From Candidatus Pelagibacter sp. (GTDB lineage: Bacteria; Pseudomonadota; Alphaproteobacteria; Pelagibacterales; Pelagibacteraceae): a stretch of 48,531 bases of DNA. Shown here in pieces: positions 8,511 through 16,821 of the stretch (position 1 is the stretch's first letter; the number at the start of each line of letters is the position of its first letter). The translations under genes were made by a program, and so were the position numbers. The notes under the pieces were generated by a model. That model was not told the origin of the DNA. It did not search any database and saw nothing but the letters and a program-made list of their open reading frames with translations. The DNA is taken from assembly GCA_002689925.1 (NCBI GenBank), contig NZIO01000049.1, forward strand, positions 1 to 48,531, written 5' to 3'.

Positions 8511-9221
8511 TTAAGAAAGTTTTGATCTACCACCATCAACGGCTATAATTTGTCCAGTCACCCAAGAACTGTCTTCAGTAATTAAAAATTTAGCTAAGGA
8601 TGCAGAGTCTCTTCCCTCGCCTAATCTTTTTAATGGATGAGCCTTTGCAATACCTTCGGCTATAACTATATTTTTTAGCATAGGTTGTGCAATTTTAGAA
8701 TTGGTTAAACTTGGTGCAATACAATTTACTCTTATGTGAGGTGCAAATTCAGCTGCAAGCGAAACAGTTAATCCTTCAACAGCTGCTTTTGCTGAGGCAA
8801 TTATTGAGTGATTAGTAAATCCTCTTTGAGCAGCAACGGTAGAAAATAAAACAATAGATCCTTTATTTTTTTTTAAACTTTCTTGATAACCTTTAATTGC
8901 TTCAACTGCAGAATAAAGATTTAACTTCATACATTTATTAAAATCCTGTTCTTTAACCATTCTTAGAGGTTTTAAATCTATTGAACCCACGCAATAAGCT
9001 ATGCCTTTGATTTCAGAAATATCTACTTTTACTTTTTCTATAAAACCATCCTCTAAAACATCTACTACAGTATATGAACAATCTAGTTTTTCAGAAATTA
9101 TCTTAACTTCATTCTCATTTCTAGCCACTAGATGAATGTCATTTCCCGTGTCTCGTAATTGTTTTGCTAGACTTGAACCGATAGATCCTGTCGCACCAAA
9201 AATAAGATATTTTTCTGACAT
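8511..9221 (-). CDS. short-chain dehydrogenase/reductase family protein lacking the catalytic tyrosine
   Basis: A 236-residue Rossmann protein. It has the cofactor-binding GATGSIGSSLAKQL (residues 9-22), Asn101 and Ser127 in the SDR catalytic positions, and the typical C-terminus SSWVTGQIIAVDGG. The active-site YxxxK motif reads I-A-S-A-K, so Lys145 is kept but the tyrosine at position 141 is isoleucine. Normal oxidoreductase chemistry is therefore doubtful; it may be a non-catalytic or NAD(P)-sensing member, or use another acid. It is divergent from the photolyase-like gene, with 27 bases between starts, and both may share control. Confidence 0.85.
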   Translation of the reverse strand: MSEKYLIFGATGSIGSSLAKQLRDTGNDIHLVARNENEVKIISEKLDCSYTVVDVLEDGFIEKVKVDISEIKGIAYCVGSIDLKPLRMVKEQDFNKCMKLNLYSAVEAIKGYQESLKKNKGSIVLFSTVAAQRGFTNHSIIASAKAAVEGLTVSLAAEFAPHIRVNCIAPSLTNSKIAQPMLKNIVIAEGIAKAHPLKRLGEGRDSASLAKFLITEDSSWVTGQIIAVDGGRSKLS

Positions 9222-9248
9222 ATATTCTTTAATTAGTTATATTTAATT

Positions 9249-10745
9249 ATGAACTTATTTTTTATACTAGGAAATCAATTATTTCCATTAAAATACGTAG
9301 ACCGCTTCAAAAAGGACCACCTGTTTTATATGGCTGAGGATTATGAGTTGTGTACATACGAAAAACATCACAAACAAAAACTATTGCTATTTCTATCTTC
9401 TATGCGTTCATATGCTGATCGACTTCAGAGCAATAAATATAAAATTGAATATTCTAAAATTGGAGATAAAAACTTCAAAGATAATTATATCAAGAAATTA
9501 GAAAAAATCATTAATAATAAAAGGATTGATAAAATATCTAGTTTTGAAGTTGAAGATAAATTTTTTGAAAAAAAATTAAAAAATTTATTTTTTAAATTAA
9601 AAATAAAGTGGAACATAATTCAAACACCAATGTTTTTAAATTCAAGAAATGATTTTAAAAAATACTTAAGCAAGTCTAAAAGGCCCTTTATGGCTACTTT
9701 TTATAAAGAGGTAAGAAAAAAATCTGGAATACTAATTGAAAAAGATGGGACACCAACAGGAGGAAAATGGAGTTTTGATGACGAAAACAGAAATAAATTG
9801 CCAAAAAATATTTTAGTCCCAAAGTTTCCAAAAATAAGTGAAACTAAACATACAAAAAATCTTAAGCTTATTATAGAAAAAATATTTCCAAAAAATTTAG
9901 GAAGCACAAACGATTTTTGGCTTGCCACAGAATATGTTGATGTAATTAAATTATTAAATTTTTTTATTAAGTACAAGTCTAATTTATTTGGAGATTACGA
10001 AGATGCAGTTGACCAAAAAGATAATATCTTATTTCATAGCGCTTTAAGCCCTTACCTAAATTTAGGTTTGATAACTCCAGAATTAATAATTCAAAAAATT
10101 TTAGATTTCCATAAAAAAAATAAAATCAAACTTAATTCTCTAGAGGGTTATATTAGACAGATTATTGGTTGGAGAGAATTTATGCGTGGAATATACCAAT
10201 TTTATGGTGACGATATGGAGAAAAAAAATTTTTTTAAACAAAATCGTAGAATGAAATCTTCTTGGTATAAAGGTAGCACAGGGTTACTACCTTTAGACCA
10301 TGCAATTAAAAATTCATTAAAGTATGGTTGGTCCCATCACATAGAACGCTTAATGATTTTGTCTAATATCATGAATCTTTGTGAAATTAAACCCATCTAT
10401 GTTTATAAATGGTTTATGGAAATGTTTGTAGATTCTTCTGACTGGGTAATGGTACCTAACGTTTATGGTATGGGACTATTTAGTGATGGAGGAACATTTG
10501 CTACAAAACCTTATATTTGTGGATCTAGCTATATGTTAAAGATGATGGATTTCAAAAAAGGTGAGTGGTGTAATGTTATGGATGGATTATATTGGAGATT
10601 TATAAATAAAAATAGAAATTTTTTTTTAAAAAATCCAAGATTATCTATGATGGTTAGAGTTTTTGATAAAATGAAAATAGAAAGAAAAAAATTAATTTTG
10701 CCAGCTGCTGATAAATTTATTAAAGAAAATACTTATGGTAATTAA
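9249..10745 (+). CDS. FeS-BCP-type cryptochrome/(6-4) photolyase homologue with most cluster ligands lost
   Basis: A 498-residue flavoprotein of the prokaryotic (6-4) photolyase/CryB group. It has the N-terminal lobe start FFILGNQLFP, EDYELCTYEKHHKQK, then the FAD-binding helices with GWREFMRGIY (308-317), GWSHHIERLMIL (360-371), PNVYGMGLFSDGGTFATKPY (403-422) and GLYWRFI. Characterised relatives hold a [4Fe-4S] cluster with four cysteines. Aligned by motif, three of those positions here are Pro348, Lys436 and Glu439; only Cys441 is near the fourth, and the loop is shortened. It would repair UV lesions or sense light without a cluster. It overlaps the DCC gene by 11 bases. Confidence 0.9.
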   Translation: MNLFFILGNQLFPLKYVDRFKKDHLFYMAEDYELCTYEKHHKQKLLLFLSSMRSYADRLQSNKYKIEYSKIGDKNFKDNYIKKLEKIINNKRIDKISSFEVEDKFFEKKLKNLFFKLKIKWNIIQTPMFLNSRNDFKKYLSKSKRPFMATFYKEVRKKSGILIEKDGTPTGGKWSFDDENRNKLPKNILVPKFPKISETKHTKNLKLIIEKIFPKNLGSTNDFWLATEYVDVIKLLNFFIKYKSNLFGDYEDAVDQKDNILFHSALSPYLNLGLITPELIIQKILDFHKKNKIKLNSLEGYIRQIIGWREFMRGIYQFYGDDMEKKNFFKQNRRMKSSWYKGSTGLLPLDHAIKNSLKYGWSHHIERLMILSNIMNLCEIKPIYVYKWFMEMFVDSSDWVMVPNVYGMGLFSDGGTFATKPYICGSSYMLKMMDFKKGEWCNVMDGLYWRFINKNRNFFLKNPRLSMMVRVFDKMKIERKKLILPAADKFIKENTYGN

Positions 10746-11085
10746 AGTTTTTTTTAATAATTCATGTAATATTTGTAGGTATGAAATAAATCACTATAAA
10801 AAAGTTTCTGATAGCACTTTGGAGTGGGTGGATATTACAAATAACAAAGAAGCTTTGGCATTAACATCTAAATCGCAAAAAGAACTTTTGAGAAGATTAC
10901 ATGTTATTGATAATGGAAAAGTTATTGGTGGTGCAAAAGCTTTTTTGGTTATCTGGTCTAAAATTCCAAAATATAAAATACTTTCAAAAATTTTTAGTTT
11001 TAAGCCTCTATATTTAATTTTTCATTATATTTATGAAGTAGCTGCTTATTTTTTATTTATTAAAAACAAAAATCAATTAAAGTGA
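10735..11085 (+). CDS. DCC-family (DUF393) thiol-disulfide oxidoreductase-like protein
   Basis: A 116-residue protein with the DUF393 layout: an N-terminal beta strand and CxxC ([11 protein letters not shown], Cys about 11 and 14, in place of the usual DGxCPLC), [29 protein letters not shown], and a C-terminal hydrophobic segment. The family is thioredoxin-like and often found near photolyases and membrane redox proteins; substrates are unknown. It starts inside the end of the photolyase-like gene and ends overlapping the DUF2256 gene, so the three form one translationally coupled unit. Confidence 0.87.
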   Translation: MVIKVFFNNSCNICRYEINHYKKVSDSTLEWVDITNNKEALALTSKSQKELLRRLHVIDNGKVIGGAKAFLVIWSKIPKYKILSKIFSFKPLYLIFHYIYEVAAYFLFIKNKNQLK

Positions 11086-11204
11086 AGAAACAAAATTTAC
11101 CCTCAAAAATATGTCCTAGTTGTGGAAGACCTTTTACTTGGCGAAAGAAATGGAAGTTAAACTGGGGTAAAGTTAAGTATTGTTCTAAGAAATGTTCTGG
11201 ATAA
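11082..11204 (+). CDS. DUF2256 mini zinc-finger protein (40 residues)
   Basis: A GTG at 11082, overlapping the stop of the DCC gene as GTGA, opens a 40-codon frame. The protein has [14 protein letters not shown] and KYCSKKC, giving four cysteines in two CxxC/CxxxC pairs around a Trp/Lys-rich stretch. This is the full-length DUF2256 pattern, a tiny presumed zinc-binding protein often encoded next to FeS-BCP photolyase/cryptochrome genes. Function unknown; the basic, tryptophan-rich middle would suit nucleic-acid binding. Its last 20 bases overlap the convergent gene at 11185. Confidence 0.88.
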   Translation: MKKQNLPSKICPSCGRPFTWRKKWKLNWGKVKYCSKKCSG

Positions 11205-12327
11205 TTTTAGGAATATAATTTTTAAAATTAAAAAAACCTTTATTACAGTATTTCCAAGAAAGTTGATCAATTTTTCTATAAAGGAATTGAATATTTTCTA
11301 ATTTATTTGAGATAATAAAATCTAAGTTTTCTCCAACTGATGGGTATAAAGCATAAACATCCTCATTATATTTTTTGATATTTTCTACTTTAATTATTTC
11401 ACAATCTATCGATAGATCTTTTAATCTTTTTAACTGATCTTGGAGAAGAGATATTTTAAATTTTATCACCTTGTCACTTAGTAATATCTCTCTTTTTTCA
11501 TTACTATCAACTATAAGAATTTTATTGAACTTTTTTTCTTTAAAATCGGAACATTCAAAAGATAAGTTATTGTCAAATATCAGAAGATTTTTACCATCAT
11601 TAATGTTTGAGTTTAAAAATTCACTTTTTGATGTTGAGTATATTTTATTACTAATTTTGGGTTTTGCATTTTCATTAAGTTTAACTTTTTCATAACGATT
11701 ATTAGTAAATTTTTTAATATTCCATTCAGAAGCAAGATAATGTTTGCCGGGTGTTTGGATTCCAGCTACCCATCTCCAGCCAAGAGTATTTGATGCGGAA
11801 TCTCCATCATATAAATGTCTTAAAAAAAATTCTGCCCCTAATTCCCAAGGCAAATCTAAGGTAAAAATCCAAATACTGGCAAACCACATTCTTGCATGAT
11901 TATGAAGATAATTTGTTTCTTTTAGCTCTTTTACCCAATCATTAAAGCATTGGATGTTAGTATTTCCTTCAATTGCATTTAAATAATATTTATTAGTTTT
12001 ATATTTTTTTCTGTGAGCTTTAAGGTTAACCAAATAATCATCCCAAACACCTGGCTTTAGTTCAAGCCAACCTTTCCAATATACTCTCCATAGAACTTCT
12101 TGTATAAATTTTTCACTTTTAATAAATAAATGTTTTTTTAGAACTTTATTTATAATTTCTATCTCACTAATTATTCCATGGGTTACATAGGGAGATATAC
12201 AAGAAATATTTTTTCTATTTTGAGCACCAAAATCAAAGTTTCTTAGTTTAGAATATTCTAGTAAGTTTTTTTCTATAAAATTATCTAATTTTTTTAGAGC
12301 ATCAGTTCTATTATTTAAAAAATTCAT
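11185..12327 (-). CDS. photolyase/cryptochrome-like protein with the FAD-binding domain at the N-terminus
   Basis: A 380-residue protein. Residues 1-210 match the helical FAD-binding half of photolyases: LWRVYWKGW (79-87), [14 protein letters not shown] (142-155), then [18 protein letters not shown] (174-191) and [14 protein letters not shown]. The usual N-terminal antenna-binding alpha/beta domain is missing. Instead residues about 230-380 form a second region ([47 protein letters not shown]) that looks like an alpha/beta fold and faintly like a photolyase N-terminal lobe, raising the possibility of domain permutation. It may be a photolyase, a light sensor or another flavoprotein. Convergent with the FeS-BCP-type cluster. 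Confidence 0.82.
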   Translation of the reverse strand: MNFLNNRTDALKKLDNFIEKNLLEYSKLRNFDFGAQNRKNISCISPYVTHGIISEIEIINKVLKKHLFIKSEKFIQEVLWRVYWKGWLELKPGVWDDYLVNLKAHRKKYKTNKYYLNAIEGNTNIQCFNDWVKELKETNYLHNHARMWFASIWIFTLDLPWELGAEFFLRHLYDGDSASNTLGWRWVAGIQTPGKHYLASEWNIKKFTNNRYEKVKLNENAKPKISNKIYSTSKSEFLNSNINDGKNLLIFDNNLSFECSDFKEKKFNKILIVDSNEKREILLSDKVIKFKISLLQDQLKRLKDLSIDCEIIKVENIKKYNEDVYALYPSVGENLDFIISNKLENIQFLYRKIDQLSWKYCNKGFFNFKNYIPKIIQNIS

Positions 12328-12335
12328 TTATATTA

Positions 12336-12887
12336 TTAATTTGTTTTAAGGCTACTAATTATATTAAAATTTTTATCCGAAACTATTATTTCTCCTGAAG
12401 CTGACCCCATACTAAGAGTTTCAGAAATTACAACAAAGTGAGTTACTAGAACTAAATTTTTTTTACTATTCCAGTTAGAAATATATTTTTTTAAGTCTTT
12501 AATTTGTTTGGTTTTATTTTTTACAAATCTATCGTCGTAGAATGAATTTAATGCATCGAAAGTCCTATAATTTTTAAATGCATATTTGGCTGTATCTTTA
12601 CATCTGCACCATTCACTAGATAAAACTTTATCTATTTGAATTTTATTTTGGCTAAAAAATAACCCAATTTTTTTTGACTGATTTATCCCTTCTTGGCTTA
12701 AGTTTCTTTGGCTTGAACAATCTTTTAGATTAAAGTTTTCTGGATCTCCATTTCCAGGAGCATAAGCATGTCTAATAAAAATTAACTTTCCTCCTTCTTT
12801 GAGTGAATTAATTATTTTTTCACTAGAATAAGCTGAGTTTAAAAATAAAAAAAAAATTAGTACCAATGTAGTTATTAATCTTTTCAT
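12336..12887 (-). CDS. secreted histidine phosphatase superfamily protein
   Basis: A 183-residue protein with a signal peptide (residues 1-22, KRLITTLVLIFFLFLNSAYS). The phosphatase core has the catalytic His in LIFIRHAYAPGNGDP, an Arg in the SSEWCRCKDTA segment and the second His in LVLVTHFVVISE. The length and the NLSQEGINQSKKIG segment match the branch of periplasmic phosphoglycerate-mutase-like phosphatases that includes Ais-type proteins. The substrate is unknown. The gene starts 9 bases after argG on the same strand, so co-transcription is likely but no functional link is obvious. Confidence 0.88.
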   Translation of the reverse strand: MKRLITTLVLIFFLFLNSAYSSEKIINSLKEGGKLIFIRHAYAPGNGDPENFNLKDCSSQRNLSQEGINQSKKIGLFFSQNKIQIDKVLSSEWCRCKDTAKYAFKNYRTFDALNSFYDDRFVKNKTKQIKDLKKYISNWNSKKNLVLVTHFVVISETLSMGSASGEIIVSDKNFNIISSLKTN

Positions 12888-12896
12888 ATTTTAGTA

Positions 12897-14087
12897 TTAA
12901 CCTTTGGATCGATGAAGTTTTTTCTTATGAAAATTAATAAATCTTTCTACATTTGATTTATTAAAAGTTTTATTTTCTTCAAACGAAACTTTTTTCATTG
13001 AGTAAGCATTACTTTTTGTTTGTCTAGAAACAATTGTAATATTACCTTTGTATAATTTTAGTTTAATTGAGCCATTAACCTTATTTCTTTTAAGATCCAC
13101 AATTTTTTGAAGTTTAAATCTTTCTTTTGAATACCAATAACCATTGTAAATTAGTTTTGCATATTTAGGCATAATGTCATCTTTTTTATGCATAGTTTTT
13201 TTATCTAAAGTAACAGACTCAATTGCTCTATGAGCCGCTAACAATAAAGTTCCACCTGGTGTTTCATAAACGCCTCTAGATTTTATACCAATAAATCTGT
13301 TTTCAACTAAATCAGCTCTACCAACACCATTCTTTCCAGCTAAAATATTTAATTTTTGTAATAAGTTTCCTGGTGATAGTTTTTTCTTATTAATTGTTAT
13401 TGGGTCTCCATTTTTAAATCCTATAGTTATAAAGGAAGCTTTATTAGGTGCTTTTTCAGGAGAAACAGTTCTTTGAAAAATAAATTCTGGTGCAGTATTT
13501 TTTGGATTTTCTAAAATTTTTCCTTCTGTAGATGTATGATATAAATTATCATCTATCGAAAAAGGTGGCGCACCCTTTTTATCTTTTGATATAGGAATAT
13601 TATTTTTTTTTGCATATTTAATTAAATCTGTCCTTGAATTTAATTTCCATTCTCTCCAAGGTGCAATAATTTTTATTTTTGAACCAAAATAATGGTATCC
13701 TAATTCAAATCTAACTTGATCATTTCCTTTACCTGTAGAGCCATGTGAAACCGCATATGCCTTAAATTTTTTTGCAATACTAATTTGTCTTTTGGCTATT
13801 AAAGGTCTTGCAATAGATGTTCCTAATAAATAAACACCTTCATAAATTGCATGTCCTCTAACCATTGGATAAATATATTCTTTGACAAACAAATCTTTTA
13901 AGTTTTCAATAATTATTTTTTTTACACCAAGTGTTTTAGCATTTTTAATAATTTTTTTTTTATCAATTTTTTGACCAATGTCAGCAGTATAAGAAATTAT
14001 TTCAGCTTTATAATTTTCTTGTAACCATTTTAAAATAATTGAAGTATCCAGGCCCCCGGAGTAAGCTAGAACAATCTTTTTTTTCAT
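12897..14087 (-). CDS. argG: argininosuccinate synthase ArgG
   Basis: A 396-residue cytosolic enzyme joining citrulline and aspartate with ATP in arginine synthesis. The N-terminal PP-loop AYSGGLDTSIILKWL is clear, followed by YTADIGQ, GTSIARPLIAK, SHGSTGKGNDQVRFE and a C-terminal tetramerisation arm. Length is standard for the family (about 400). The gene lies between the IalB-like and phosphatase genes with 7-9 base gaps. Confidence 0.98.
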   Translation of the reverse strand: MKKKIVLAYSGGLDTSIILKWLQENYKAEIISYTADIGQKIDKKKIIKNAKTLGVKKIIIENLKDLFVKEYIYPMVRGHAIYEGVYLLGTSIARPLIAKRQISIAKKFKAYAVSHGSTGKGNDQVRFELGYHYFGSKIKIIAPWREWKLNSRTDLIKYAKKNNIPISKDKKGAPPFSIDDNLYHTSTEGKILENPKNTAPEFIFQRTVSPEKAPNKASFITIGFKNGDPITINKKKLSPGNLLQKLNILAGKNGVGRADLVENRFIGIKSRGVYETPGGTLLLAAHRAIESVTLDKKTMHKKDDIMPKYAKLIYNGYWYSKERFKLQKIVDLKRNKVNGSIKLKLYKGNITIVSRQTKSNAYSMKKVSFEENKTFNKSNVERFINFHKKKLHRSKG

Positions 14088-14094
14088 TGCTATT

Positions 14095-14607
14095 TTAAGT
14101 GCAGTTTTTTTTTGCTAAGTTGTAGGCCTTCGTGAATCCCATCATTGAATAATGATCAGTAGTTTGATTTCCCTTTGTTCCAGTACCTATGATCATTACT
14201 CTAGAAGCTTTTTTCATTGCTTTAATTAGTTTTAGCTCATCTGCATCTAAAGCCCAGGCAAATTTTCCTTTTGAAAATAATTTAAAAGCTTTTTTTCCAG
14301 ATTTAATAGTTACCTGACTTGCCTTTTTAAATTCATATCCATTTGTTAAACTAATTTCATTAACAATTTTTTCAGCAGGTCTGAATGTAACAAATAATCT
14401 TGAGGGCTCTCTTTCAAAACTTTTAGGCGACCTTATCAAAGGAAGTGATTGAGCAAAACAAATTTTATTATTTTCTTGAATAAGTTTAAAAGTTTCCCAA
14501 TTTTTAAACTTTCCTAAACTCTTCAAATCTTCTTCAGCATTTAATATGTTTGAAGAAAGAATAAATATAAATAAAAAAGTAATTTTTTTAATAATTTTTA
14601 TGGACAT
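14095..14607 (-). CDS. invasion-associated locus B (IalB) family periplasmic protein
   Basis: A 170-residue protein with a signal peptide (KKITFLFIFILSSNILNA, cleaved near residue 24). The mature part matches the IalB fold: GKFKNWETFKL, ICFAQS, RLFVTFRPAEK, GYEFKKASQVTIKSGKKAFKLF, WALDADE and MIIGTGTKGNQTTDHYSMMGF. The family is common in alphaproteobacteria; the name comes from Bartonella, and the function in free-living species is unknown. It overlaps the end of the aldo/keto reductase gene by 10 bases. Confidence 0.88.
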   Translation of the reverse strand: MSIKIIKKITFLFIFILSSNILNAEEDLKSLGKFKNWETFKLIQENNKICFAQSLPLIRSPKSFEREPSRLFVTFRPAEKIVNEISLTNGYEFKKASQVTIKSGKKAFKLFSKGKFAWALDADELKLIKAMKKASRVMIIGTGTKGNQTTDHYSMMGFTKAYNLAKKNCT

Positions 14608-15635
14608 GGGTTTGGATATATTTTTTGAATTTCATTAATTTCATTAATAATTTCATCTGATAGTTTTAAATTTACACTTTCTACATTTATTTTCAACTGC
14701 TCCATAGTTGTAGCACCAATAATAACACTTGTTACAAAAGGTTGAGTTTCTACAAACTTTAAAGACATTTGTGCTAAGTTAATATTATATTTTTCAGCTA
14801 TTTTATAATATTTTTCAACTGCTTTTAGCCCATTATCATTTTGATATCTTGTAAAATCCTTGAAAAGATCCATTCTTGAACCTTTTGGTAATTTATTATT
14901 CCTATATTTACCTGTTAAATAACCAAAAGCTAAAGGCGAGTAGGCAAGCAATCCACTTTTCTCTCTAATGGAGATTTCAGCCAAACCAACTTCATAAGAT
15001 CTGTTCAACAAATTATATGGGTTTTGAACTGCAATAACTCTAGGTAAATTTTTTTGATTAGATAGTTCTAAGAATTTAGACAAACCCCATGCAGTTTCAT
15101 TTGAAATACCGATATATCTAATTTTTCCTTGATCTATAAATTTTTTTAAACTTTCTAAAATATCTTCAAAGGCAGTCCATTGATTTTCATCTTTTTTATG
15201 CTCATACCCAAACTTACCAAAATAATTAGTATTTCTTTCTGGCCAATGTAGTTGATAAAGATCTATATAATCAGTTTTTAATCTTTTTAAACTCTCCTCT
15301 AGAGCTTTTGTAATTTTTTTTTCACCATAATTATTTCCCCCACCTCTTACGTATGAACGCATAGGGCCAGCTACTTTTGATGCTAAAATTACTTTGTCCC
15401 TCTTTTTACTTTTTTTAAACCAATTACCAATAATTACTTCTGTATACCCGTATGTTTCTTCTTTCGGAGGTATAGAATAAATTTCTGCTGTATCCCAAAA
15501 ATTTATACCTTTATCAAAGGCATAATCCATTTGTTCAAAACCTTCAACTTCAGTGTTTTGTTCTCCCCAAGTCATAGTTCCAAGACAAATAGTACTTACA
15601 TCAATATCAGTATTCCCTAGTTTTTTATAATTCAT
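14598..15635 (-). CDS. aldo/keto reductase (Tas-like)
   Basis: A 345-residue NADPH-dependent TIM-barrel oxidoreductase. It shows the catalytic tetrad: Asp and Tyr in NFWDTAEIYS (about residues 45-54), Lys in VILASKVAG, and His in YIDLYQLHWPERN. The NADPH-binding C-terminus includes PFVTSVIIGATTMEQL. The length and YGYTEVIIGNWFK region resemble E. coli Tas. Physiological substrate unknown. It is the first gene of a minus-strand run ending at 12336 and is divergent from the Bax-inhibitor-like gene. Confidence 0.92.
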   Translation of the reverse strand: MNYKKLGNTDIDVSTICLGTMTWGEQNTEVEGFEQMDYAFDKGINFWDTAEIYSIPPKEETYGYTEVIIGNWFKKSKKRDKVILASKVAGPMRSYVRGGGNNYGEKKITKALEESLKRLKTDYIDLYQLHWPERNTNYFGKFGYEHKKDENQWTAFEDILESLKKFIDQGKIRYIGISNETAWGLSKFLELSNQKNLPRVIAVQNPYNLLNRSYEVGLAEISIREKSGLLAYSPLAFGYLTGKYRNNKLPKGSRMDLFKDFTRYQNDNGLKAVEKYYKIAEKYNINLAQMSLKFVETQPFVTSVIIGATTMEQLKINVESVNLKLSDEIINEINEIQKIYPNPCP

Positions 15636-15673
15636 TAAAAAATTTTTAAGTTTTATTAAAATATTAAAATATC

Positions 15674-15702
15674 TTGAAATAGTTTTTAATAACCTTTATA
15701 TA
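15674..15702 (+). promoter_or_regulatory. candidate sigma-70 promoter for the Bax-inhibitor-like gene
   Basis: TTGAAA at 15674-15679 and TATATA at 15697-15702 are separated by 17 bases, ideal for a housekeeping promoter. The start point would fall about 8 bases after the -10, near 15709, almost on the ATG at 15711. No ribosome binding site is visible, so the mRNA could be leaderless. In DNA this AT-rich such matches arise easily by chance. Confidence 0.4.
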
Positions 15703-15710
15703 TATAATTA

Positions 15711-16478
15711 ATGGAATTCAATAAACAAAATATAAACATCAAATCAACAGCTGCTCAAGCACATGAAGTAGATGAGGGATTAAGATCTTATATGCTTAAG
15801 GTATATAATTATATGGGATCAGGCGTACTTATGACAGGCATAATTTCACTTTTAGTTTTTCAGTTTTCAGGTGGAATGGACATTACTCTTGGGCCAACAG
15901 GATTTGCTGGATTAACAAACCCGTTTGGGGAATTAATTTTTAACTCTGGTTTCAAATGGATAGTAATGTTGGCTCCATTAGGAATAGTTATTTATTTAAG
16001 CTTTGGTATAGCGAAAATGAGTGCTTCTAAAGCTCAAACAACTTTTTGGATTTTCGCAGCACTAATGGGAGCTTCTTTAGCTTCTATTTTTATTGTTTAT
16101 ACTCAAATGAGTATCGCTAGAGTTTTCTTTATTACATCAGGCACTTTTGGAGCTATGAGCATTTATGGTTATACAACTAAAAGAGATCTAACTAAATTTG
16201 GTTCATTTTTAATGATGGGACTGTTTGGTATAATTATTGCCTCAGTTGTCAATATTTTTCTAAAATCTTCAATGATGTATTTTGTTATTTCTATTTTAGG
16301 AGTTTTAATTTTTGTTGGTCTTACAGCATATGATACACAAAAAATTAAGAATATGTATTTGTCTAGTGATAATGATGAGGTCATAGGAAAAAAAGCTGTA
16401 ATGGGTGCATTGACTCTTTATTTGGATTTTATCAATTTATTTATTATGTTATTAAGACTTTTTGGACAAAGACGTTAA
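15711..16478 (+). CDS. Bax inhibitor-1/YccA family membrane protein
   Basis: A 255-residue protein with about seven hydrophobic helices, starting with a polar N-terminus (to about residue 30) containing the typical DEGLRSYMLKVYNYMGSG. Later segments such as TFGAMSIYGYTTKRDLTKFG, GLTAYDTQKIKNMY and a C-terminal ALTLYLDFINLFIMLLRLFG are diagnostic of the BI-1/YccA group. In bacteria these proteins act as pH-dependent calcium leaks or modulate FtsH proteolysis. Monocistronic by layout, with a convergent DUF2794 gene 7 bases downstream. Confidence 0.95.
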   Translation: MEFNKQNINIKSTAAQAHEVDEGLRSYMLKVYNYMGSGVLMTGIISLLVFQFSGGMDITLGPTGFAGLTNPFGELIFNSGFKWIVMLAPLGIVIYLSFGIAKMSASKAQTTFWIFAALMGASLASIFIVYTQMSIARVFFITSGTFGAMSIYGYTTKRDLTKFGSFLMMGLFGIIIASVVNIFLKSSMMYFVISILGVLIFVGLTAYDTQKIKNMYLSSDNDEVIGKKAVMGALTLYLDFINLFIMLLRLFGQRR

Positions 16479-16484
16479 ATTAAA

Positions 16485-16817
16485 CTAATTAACAAGTTTA
16501 AATTTTTTCCATCTAATATTTGAAATGAGACTTTTAAGATCTTTAGAAGCTTTAATAACATTTCCATTTCCATCTTTAACTAAAAATTTTTTTTCTGGGG
16601 TTAATTTTTTTGTTATTTTATAAATAGGATGGTCAAGAGATTTCTTGTAAATATTAAAACTAATTTCTTCCTTAGAAATATTTAGTCCATAATCTTTCCA
16701 TTCACCATTTGAAACCATAGATGCATATAAATTTAATATTAATTGTAATTCTTTCTTATCAAAAAATTTATCTATTTTTTTTGGATTATTAATGATTAAT
16801 TTTAAATGTTTGACCAT
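16485..16817 (-). CDS. DUF2794 protein
   Basis: A 110-residue soluble protein matching the alphaproteobacterial DUF2794 pattern: FDKKELQLILNLYASMVSNGEWKDYG near residues 18-43, ISFNIYKKSLDHPIYKI, and a basic C-terminus ending KFKLVN. The family is short, single-domain and of unknown function. It starts 5 bases after the yciB stop and is likely co-transcribed with it. Confidence 0.82.
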   Translation of the reverse strand: MVKHLKLIINNPKKIDKFFDKKELQLILNLYASMVSNGEWKDYGLNISKEEISFNIYKKSLDHPIYKITKKLTPEKKFLVKDGNGNVIKASKDLKSLISNIRWKKFKLVN

Positions 16818-16821
16818 CTTA

